In this document: positions 33,549 to 38,557 of the stretch, piece after piece
Layout: each line of letters starts with the position of its first letter
How positions within the stretch are numbered: position 1 is the first letter of the stretch
NCBI GenBank assembly: GCA_964574635.1
Contig: CAZNOG010000020.1
Span: 1 to 38,557, forward strand
Length of the DNA: 38,557 bases
Reading direction: 5' to 3'
Source: CAZNOG01 sp964574635
Lineage (GTDB): Bacteria > Bacteroidota > Bacteroidia > Flavobacteriales_D > Cryomorphaceae
The notes under the pieces: model-generated
Database searches by the model: none
Told to the model about the DNA's origin: nothing
The model's input: the letters and a program-made list of their open reading frames with translations, nothing else
Made by a program: the position numbers and the translations under genes

Positions 33549-34778
33549 TCACTCCGCGATTCGAGAGTCCATACTGTCTTGAATGCCGTTGCCCAAGAGC
33601 ATGAAAGCGAGGACCAACAGCACGATGCACAGCCCCGGCAAAATGGCCAGATAGGCCATGTCGGTGGTGATGTACGGGTAGTGGTCTTTGATCATCCTGC
33701 CCCATGACGCCATCGGAATCTGTGCTCCCACGCCCAAAAAACTCAAACCGGCTTCCAACAAAATGGCGGAAGCGAAGTTGGCCGCGGAAATCACGATCAC
33801 CGGCCCCATGGCGTTCGGGACGATGTGCCTGAAAATGATCCGTCGATCCGGAAATCCCAAAACTCTGGCGGCTTCCACGAATTCGAGGTTCTTCAGACCC
33901 ATGGTTTGACCCCGCACCACGCGCGCCACCTCCACCCACATGGTCAATCCCACGGCGACGAATACTTGCACGAATCCCTTGCCCAAGGCAAAGGTGATGG
34001 CAATGACGAGCAATAACGTGGGAATGGACCATACCACGTTGATGACCCACGTGATGAATGCGTCGATGCGCCCACCGTAATAGCCGGCCACTGCTCCCAG
34101 TGCCACGCCGAGCAAAAGGGAGATCAGTACCGAGATCGCCCCGACCGACAAGGAAACGATGGTTCCCGCCATCAAACGGCTAAGCATGTCCCGACCGAAT
34201 TTGTCCGTACCGAGGAGAAAGGTCTTTTGACTCATGTGCCTGCTTCGCACCTTCGCCTCCAATACTTCCATGCTTTCCTCCTGCCACGCCCCGTCCACCG
34301 TTTGAAATCGAAAGCCTTCATCGGTGCGAGATTCACTGCCCTCGACGATGGGGTAAACCACGTCGGGCAAAGAAAGTTTGAGGGGCATTCCCCGCACACT
34401 CTCACTGCCGCCATATTCATACCCCACGAGGTAACCCTCTTCAAAAGCGATTTCGTGATAGGGCACCGTGCGGTAATCCGAGCGCTTCCCCCCGAAAAAC
34501 AATTGCTTCCACCAAGGCTCGTCGAAGGATTGGGCGTTTATGCGAACCTCGATCACGGGAACGGAAAAATTCGGGCTCTTCATCGCAAGCGCGACGTTCT
34601 GCGTATTGGCGTCACGAGCGGAATCGGGCCGAATGGTGCCCCCGAGAATGGACACCAACAACGCCGCCGCGATAATGCCAGCACCAAAAACCGCCGCGCG
34701 GTTCTTCAGAAATCGCTGCATGCTCCGCTTCGCGGGCGACAAGGAATTTCCGCTTTTCTCCTGTTCACTCATGGACAA
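33549..34778 (-). CDS. ABC transporter permease, peptide type (DppC/OppC-like)
   Basis: One of two inner-membrane subunits of a peptide or nickel-type ABC importer. The 409-residue protein has an N-terminal helix (about 28-48, FGAGIIAAALLVSILGG), then a hydrophilic, presumably periplasmic region of about 150 residues before the permease domain. That region includes the OppC N-terminal signature near LLGTDKFGRDMLSRLMAGT. The transport domain (about 205-400) carries the cytoplasmic EAA-like loop EAARVLGFPDRRIIFRHIVPNA. No binding protein, partner permease or ATPase is adjacent. It overlaps the upstream glycosyltransferase gene by 14 nt. The long insert is typical of the Bacteroidota form. Confidence 0.9.
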   Translation of the reverse strand: MSMSEQEKSGNSLSPAKRSMQRFLKNRAAVFGAGIIAAALLVSILGGTIRPDSARDANTQNVALAMKSPNFSVPVIEVRINAQSFDEPWWKQLFFGGKRSDYRTVPYHEIAFEEGYLVGYEYGGSESVRGMPLKLSLPDVVYPIVEGSESRTDEGFRFQTVDGAWQEESMEVLEAKVRSRHMSQKTFLLGTDKFGRDMLSRLMAGTIVSLSVGAISVLISLLLGVALGAVAGYYGGRIDAFITWVINVVWSIPTLLLVIAITFALGKGFVQVFVAVGLTMWVEVARVVRGQTMGLKNLEFVEAARVLGFPDRRIIFRHIVPNAMGPVIVISAANFASAILLEAGLSFLGVGAQIPMASWGRMIKDHYPYITTDMAYLAILPGLCIVLLVLAFMLLGNGIQDSMDSRIAE

Positions 34779-35892
34779 ACTTTCCTCGGGTAAAAAATCC
34801 GAAAGCTACCAAAATACAGAGGTAAATAGGATATATGATCGCCGATGGAATCAACCAAGGCAAACAATCCCCTCTCTTGGTAAGCACCGCCATCCGCGTC
34901 AAGATCAAGATTTCGGGAAGGAGTTTGACGAAAAGTGCGCACAAAAAAAGCACTTCGTAACCGCGGATATACAGTGTAAGAGCCAAGGGAAACCAAAGAA
35001 AATTGCCGAGGAACGTCAAAACCATCGTCCACTTGTACCGCGCATCGGGCACGGCCGGATTTTTTGAAATCCACCGCAGACGCTGGGCGAACAGTTCTCC
35101 GAAACGGCTTGGAAAGCGCGCATTCATATACGGCCGGCCCGGGTGGGCGAGAAAGGCAACGGATTCGCGGCCGTATATTTTCTTGACGGCGGTGAGTAAG
35201 AACACGTCGTCACCCGAAGCGTACGATTGGTCACGGCGCTCCGCTTTGGCCGCTTGGTAGGCTTCTATTCGGTACATCATCGCCGCGCCGTTGGCCAAGA
35301 TGGCGTTTCCCCCGAGGGCGGTCGCCATTCCCACTCCCTGCAGCGCCAAAAATTCGAGGTCGAAAAATTTGGTCACCGCAGTTCGGCGGGGCAGAGGACG
35401 GATTAAAAAGACGAAGAGTTCGGCGTGTTTCGGAACCTGCGATTCCACGGCGCGAAACCACGCCGGATCGGGACGGGAATCGGCGTCCATGCCCAAAATC
35501 CACGGGTATTTCGCGGCACTCACCCCCCTGTCGATGGCCGCTTTCTTTCCCTGTTCTCCAGGTCTGCTATCAAGGGCGAGGAATGCTCCCCCCTCAGGGA
35601 GAGTCGGTCGGTATCCATCCGAGGAATGGTCGTCCACCAAAATAACTTCCACGGGGATGGTTGCCCCGCGCACCACGGATTGCAACGATTCGATCAACTC
35701 GGGGAGATTGTCCGCTTCATTGCGGTATGGAACAACGACGGTCACTCCTTCCACCGATTTGAAATCGTCGCTTCTGCCTTCGTCCGGCACGGGAATTGGC
35801 CCGTAGAGTCGTGCGGCGATTCCAAACAATTGAATCGCGAAGGCGAGCAGAATCACCGCCCCTGCCCCGAGGAGGAGATCAATCGCTTCCAA
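34765..35892 (-). CDS. Membrane glycosyltransferase, family 2
   Basis: 375 residues. An N-terminal membrane helix (about 8-27) is followed by a GT-A domain: VTVVVPYRNEADNLPELIESL, nucleotide-binding EVILVDDHSSDGY, metal-binding WILGMDADSRPDPAW, and the QRLRW motif (about 270-275) typical of processive family 2 enzymes. Three C-terminal membrane helices follow (about 285-370). It probably transfers sugar to a lipid or extends a glycan at the cytoplasmic face; the substrate is unknown. It overlaps both neighbours by 14 nt, so the three genes probably form one transcript. Confidence 0.9.
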   Translation of the reverse strand: MEAIDLLLGAGAVILLAFAIQLFGIAARLYGPIPVPDEGRSDDFKSVEGVTVVVPYRNEADNLPELIESLQSVVRGATIPVEVILVDDHSSDGYRPTLPEGGAFLALDSRPGEQGKKAAIDRGVSAAKYPWILGMDADSRPDPAWFRAVESQVPKHAELFVFLIRPLPRRTAVTKFFDLEFLALQGVGMATALGGNAILANGAAMMYRIEAYQAAKAERRDQSYASGDDVFLLTAVKKIYGRESVAFLAHPGRPYMNARFPSRFGELFAQRLRWISKNPAVPDARYKWTMVLTFLGNFLWFPLALTLYIRGYEVLFLCALFVKLLPEILILTRMAVLTKRGDCLPWLIPSAIIYPIYLCILVAFGFFTRGKFVHE

Positions 35893-36841
35893 AGTCCCTT
35901 ATCCATTTGGGTCTGCGGCCCGCCGTGTACGCTATGGGCAGTACCACGTTGACGATCCATATGAAGAGCACCGCCGGGAGTGCGTGCAATGGATTGGCGA
36001 AGAAAGGCGCGAGCACCACGATCGATACGATTTCCCTCACGCCGGCTTCACCGAGGATGGCGCCGGGGAAATAAGATTGGACGAGGTAGACCGCCGCGAT
36101 GCCTGCAAAGACTTCAACGGGGTCTCCCACCATTCCGAAGGCGTACAAGGCCAGGGCGAATTGAAGGGAAAACACCGCGTAACGGAGGATGGCCCAGCAC
36201 AATCCGGCCACGGCGCCTTGTGCGCTTATTCGCGTGAGGGCCGTTGTGAATTTTCCCCACCAAGCCGAGATGATGGGCATGCGTCGAATGGCGATGACAG
36301 CCACACCCACAAAAACCAAAACCACCATACACGTCAGGGCAACCTTCGCGCCCGGATTCCGCAGGAATTCGACGATTCGATCAAAGGCGATGACTTCCGA
36401 GTAAGGATAGGCGAGGATTCCGAACACGCCGAAACCGACGGTAACGCCCCCCTGAAGCACCGAACCGACCACCGATCCGGCCATGGCGCGGTGCTTGAAA
36501 CGCCGGGGTGCGATGCGCCACCGTCCCACCACCTCGCCGACGCGATTGGGCGTGAGAAACCCCGTGCACATGCCGTTGAGCACCCCTGCGAGTGAGCGTC
36601 CGAATCCCAACGCCCGTCCGCCCGAAAGCGCCCGCCATTTGAGGGCTTCGGCGGAAAGGTTGAAAGGCATGAGCAGGGCCGCGACGACGAGCAAACCGAC
36701 GTTCATTCGGGGCAGAAAGTCGATTGGCCCGAGGTCTCGCCAACGCAGGAAGAATACGACCGACAAACCGGTGAGCAGACAAACCCTGAGTCCCCCCCGG
36801 ACCCAAGGCCTTCGCAGCGTTACGGAAACTGTTTTATACAT
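35879..36841 (-). CDS. Integral membrane protein, lysylphosphatidylglycerol synthase TM-like (UPF0104)
   Basis: 320 residues, nearly all membrane helix (about eight segments), with the features of the flippase-like membrane region found in MprF/AglD-type proteins: LSAEALKWRALSGGRA near the N-terminus, NRVGEVVGRWR, and FPGAILGEAGVREIVSI with the conserved Gly-Glu. Such proteins move or present lipid-linked molecules. It overlaps a glycosyltransferase gene, consistent with a role in lipid glycosylation; this is inference. Only 26 bp separate its start from divergent ruvC. A TACCTTTG -7 box (36856-36849) sits 7 nt before the ATG, implying a near-leaderless mRNA. Confidence 0.85.
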   Translation of the reverse strand: MYKTVSVTLRRPWVRGGLRVCLLTGLSVVFFLRWRDLGPIDFLPRMNVGLLVVAALLMPFNLSAEALKWRALSGGRALGFGRSLAGVLNGMCTGFLTPNRVGEVVGRWRIAPRRFKHRAMAGSVVGSVLQGGVTVGFGVFGILAYPYSEVIAFDRIVEFLRNPGAKVALTCMVVLVFVGVAVIAIRRMPIISAWWGKFTTALTRISAQGAVAGLCWAILRYAVFSLQFALALYAFGMVGDPVEVFAGIAAVYLVQSYFPGAILGEAGVREIVSIVVLAPFFANPLHALPAVLFIWIVNVVLPIAYTAGRRPKWIRDFGSD

Positions 36842-36867
36842 TTACAGCCAAAGGTAAGGCTATCGTC

Positions 36868-37419
36868 GTGAAGAAAGAACGTATCATTTTAGGCATTGAT
36901 CCCGGGACGACCATTATGGGATACGGCATCATCAAAGTGAGTGGGAAACGAACGATATGCTTGACGCACGGCGCATTGCAGTTGTCGAAGTACGCCGACC
37001 ACGGCATGAAGCTGAAGAAGATTTTTGAAAAGGTCACCGCCTTGATCGATGGGTTCCATCCGGACGAACTGGCGATCGAGGCGCCCTTCTACGGCAAGAA
37101 CGTGCAATCGATGTTGAAGTTGGGCCGGGCGCAGGGCGTGGCCATTTCGGCGGCGCTCAACAGGGACATTCCCTATTGTGAATACGCGCCTCGACGAATA
37201 AAACAGTCGATCACGGGCAGTGGTGCGGCTTCGAAAGAACAGGTGGCCCGCATGCTGCAGTCCATTTTGGGTTTGGTTGAACTTCCCGATAATTTCGACG
37301 CCACGGACGGGCTGGCCGCGGCGGTGTGCCATTCCTTTCAGGATGGCACCGCGCCCTCGAGTGGAAAAGGAAGTTGGAAAGCGTTTTTGGCGGCGAACCC
37401 CGGAAGGCGACTGCGTTAA
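36868..37419 (+). CDS. ruvC: Crossover junction endodeoxyribonuclease RuvC
   Basis: Resolves Holliday junctions made by homologous recombination. The 183-residue protein has the four acidic active-site residues D11 (LGIDPGTTIMGYG), E71 (LAIEAPFYGKN), D144 and D147 (NFDATDGLAAAVCH), matching D7, E66, D138 and D141 of Escherichia coli RuvC. It begins with GTG at 36868. No ruvA or ruvB is adjacent. It is convergent with the HIT-family gene, with 4 nt between stops. Confidence 0.96.
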   Translation: MKKERIILGIDPGTTIMGYGIIKVSGKRTICLTHGALQLSKYADHGMKLKKIFEKVTALIDGFHPDELAIEAPFYGKNVQSMLKLGRAQGVAISAALNRDIPYCEYAPRRIKQSITGSGAASKEQVARMLQSILGLVELPDNFDATDGLAAAVCHSFQDGTAPSSGKGSWKAFLAANPGRRLR

Positions 37420-37423
37420 TCCC

Positions 37424-37813
37424 TCAGGCTTTTCTGATTTTTTCCGCCAGATCGGCCATTTCCGATTGGGATAAGCTCAATTTGGGTTTTGCGAAATTCA
37501 TATCCGTCACCGAGTCGATCGGTATGAGATGAACGTGGGTGTGCGGTACTTCGAGGCCGATGACCGTTATTCCGATGCGTTCACAGGGAATGACCGCTTC
37601 GATTTTCCGGGCCACTTCCCGAGCGAAGACCATGATATCGCGGAGCAGATCATCGGGGAGATCGAAAAAATAATCGATTTCTACCTTGGGGATGACCAAG
37701 GTGTGTCCCTCCCGCAAGGGATTGATATCCAGAAAGGCCAAAAATCGATCGTCTTCGTGGACTTTGTGGGCGGGGATTTCACCCGATACGATTTTTGTAA
37801 ATATGGAAGGCAT
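37424..37813 (-). CDS. HIT-family nucleotide-binding protein
   Basis: 129-residue histidine-triad hydrolase/transferase of the Hint branch, acting on nucleoside phosphoramidates or dinucleotides. The triad HTHVHLIP gives H91, H93 and H95 (the middle one catalytic), and the N-terminal FTKIVSGEIPAHKVHEDDRFLAFLDINP is the family start. Its ATG overlaps the greA stop by one base (TAATG), so greA and this gene are translationally coupled, an arrangement common in Bacteroidota. Confidence 0.94.
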   Translation of the reverse strand: MPSIFTKIVSGEIPAHKVHEDDRFLAFLDINPLREGHTLVIPKVEIDYFFDLPDDLLRDIMVFAREVARKIEAVIPCERIGITVIGLEVPHTHVHLIPIDSVTDMNFAKPKLSLSQSEMADLAEKIRKA

Positions 37814-38286
37814 TATCTGGAAATTTCGAGTACTTCGAATTTTACGATTCCCGAGGGCACTTCGATTTCGGCGATGTCGCCGACGGATTTGCCCAAAAGG
37901 CCTTTGCCGATGGGGGATTCGACTGATATTTTCTTTTTCGCCAAATCCGCTTCATTTTCGGCTACGAGTTGGTATTCCGCCACCATGCCTTTGGAAAGGT
38001 TCTTGACTTTCACCCTGCTCAAAATGTAGGCTTTGGTGTTGTCCATCTGCGACTCGTCGAGGGTTCTGGCGTTGGCCAGCGTGTTCTCCAAACGTGCGAT
38101 TTTCGCTTCGAGCAATCCCTGAGCTTCTTTGGCCGCATCGTATTCGGCGTTTTCGGATAGGTCGCCCTTGTCGCGGGCCTCGGCGATTTGTTTTGAAATA
38201 GCGGGGCGGTCTATGGTGCGCAGTTTATGCAACTCCGCCTTCAGCTTCTGCAAGCCTTCATCGGTATAGTAACTTACTTGTGACAT
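37813..38286 (-). CDS. greA: Transcription elongation factor GreA
   Basis: Rescues backtracked RNA polymerase by stimulating transcript cleavage. The 157-residue protein has the N-terminal antiparallel coiled coil (about 8-75; YYTDEGLQKLKAELHKL, DKGDLSENAEYDAAKEAQ with the acidic tip residues Asp and Glu) and the C-terminal FKBP-like domain (VSVESPIGKGLLGKSVGD). Length is normal. It is followed by an overlapping HIT gene. Confidence 0.96.
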   Translation of the reverse strand: MSQVSYYTDEGLQKLKAELHKLRTIDRPAISKQIAEARDKGDLSENAEYDAAKEAQGLLEAKIARLENTLANARTLDESQMDNTKAYILSRVKVKNLSKGMVAEYQLVAENEADLAKKKISVESPIGKGLLGKSVGDIAEIEVPSGIVKFEVLEISR

Positions 38287-38307
38287 GATGATATCAGTAT
38301 ATATTGC

Positions 38308-38339
38308 AAAAGGGAAAACCCCAGTGCTGGGGTTTTCCC
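38308..38339 (-). terminator. Hairpin terminator upstream of greA
   Basis: A perfect 12-bp stem (38312-38323 with 38328-38339, 4-nt loop) with AAAA at 38308-38311 and TTTT inside the stem. On the minus strand it ends in TTTT, so it would end transcription from the gene at the right edge before greA; greA must then have its own promoter in 38287-38307 or overlap it. Confidence 0.7.
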
Positions 38340-38480
38340 GTAGTACAAATGTAATTTTAATTCAAAACCAAAGCAAAGATTCGGAATCTTTTTTCCACTT
38401 CGCGTCGATTCACGACTTGCTTGGTTTCTCGCCGTGGTCGCATCACACGCTTTATCGAGTGACTCCCGGACATCAACGCA

Positions 38481-38557
38481 TCATAAATTCCTGATATCCT
38501 GGGGTCTGGTGGCGGCGAAGAACTTGATCACCCTTTCGCCCAGCGTGGGCGCTTCGA
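38481..38557 (-). CDS. Probable C-terminal end of a gene running off the window
   Basis: The minus-strand frame entering at the right edge reads EAPTLGERVIKFFAATRPQD then IRNL before a TGA at 38483-38481. Its composition is protein-like, and a terminator lies about 140 nt downstream. Only 24 codons are visible and the family is not recognised; other frames are stopped or less plausible. Confidence 0.4.
   Translation of the reverse strand, partial: EAPTLGERVIKFFAATRPQDIRNL

Noticed and set aside
36297..36330. Further copy of the TTTTTGTGGGTG repeat on the minus strand
   Set aside because: It is inside a membrane protein gene and encodes ordinary Val/Phe codons (VLVFVGVAV); similarity is probably coincidental.

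Overview
The window looks like a scaffold from a GC-rich member of the Bacteroidota, most likely Flavobacteriales-like and probably an environmental or metagenome assembly. Three things point there. First, several genes are preceded by the Bacteroidota-type promoter TTTG-N19-TAnnTTTG (a perfect copy before thyA at 20536-20566; good ones before hppA, the DUF151 gene and tRNA-Leu). Second, the families are typical of the phylum (DUF2911, DUF3127, DUF151-UVR, K+-dependent-type membrane pyrophosphatase, pdhB without pdhA). Third, ribosome binding sites are weak. A 100-N scaffold gap sits inside cas12a.

Region 1 (1-6187, minus strand, clearly AT-rich) is a type V-A CRISPR-Cas locus: cas12a, then cas4-cas1-cas2 with overlapping ends, then a leader and the first 36-bp repeat at the very window edge; all spacers lie outside. 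cas12a is split by the gap, but the 55 bp on each side of the gap are identical. Collapsing them restores one in-frame protein of 1,280 residues with intact RuvC (D891, E982, D1233), Nuc (R1196) and crRNA-processing (H818, K827, K844) residues at the same spacing as in Francisella Cas12a. About 0.9 kb without a convincing gene (6188-7114) separates this block from GC-rich chromosomal genes.

Region 2 (7115-16053) carries ion and energy genes: an MscS channel, a P-type ATPase convergent with it, a cytoplasmic YceI protein, a Crp/Fnr-type regulator, a membrane pyrophosphatase fused at its C-terminus to a YceI domain (an unusual architecture), and pdhB.

Region 3 (16576-27201, plus strand) holds etfB-etfA, a DUF151/UVR nuclease-like protein, a NupC-type nucleoside transporter, thyA, folA, an unrecognised membrane-anchored protein, and a tightly coupled trio of PIG-L deacetylase, a 44-residue membrane protein and a sodium:solute symporter.

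Region 4 (27410-31882, minus strand) holds a DUF2911 protein, the tig-clpP-clpX proteostasis operon and a tRNA-Leu(UAG). Region 5 (31972-38557) holds a flavin-reductase-like protein, a DUF3127 protein with an SSB-like acidic tail, an overlapping minus-strand group (membrane flippase-like protein, glycosyltransferase, peptide ABC permease), ruvC, and greA-HIT. A probable gene end lies at the right edge.

No transposase, integrase or phage gene was seen. The most notable items are the complete Cas12a locus hidden by an assembly gap, the pyrophosphatase-YceI fusion, the 44-residue coupled membrane protein, and a small family of intergenic repeats.
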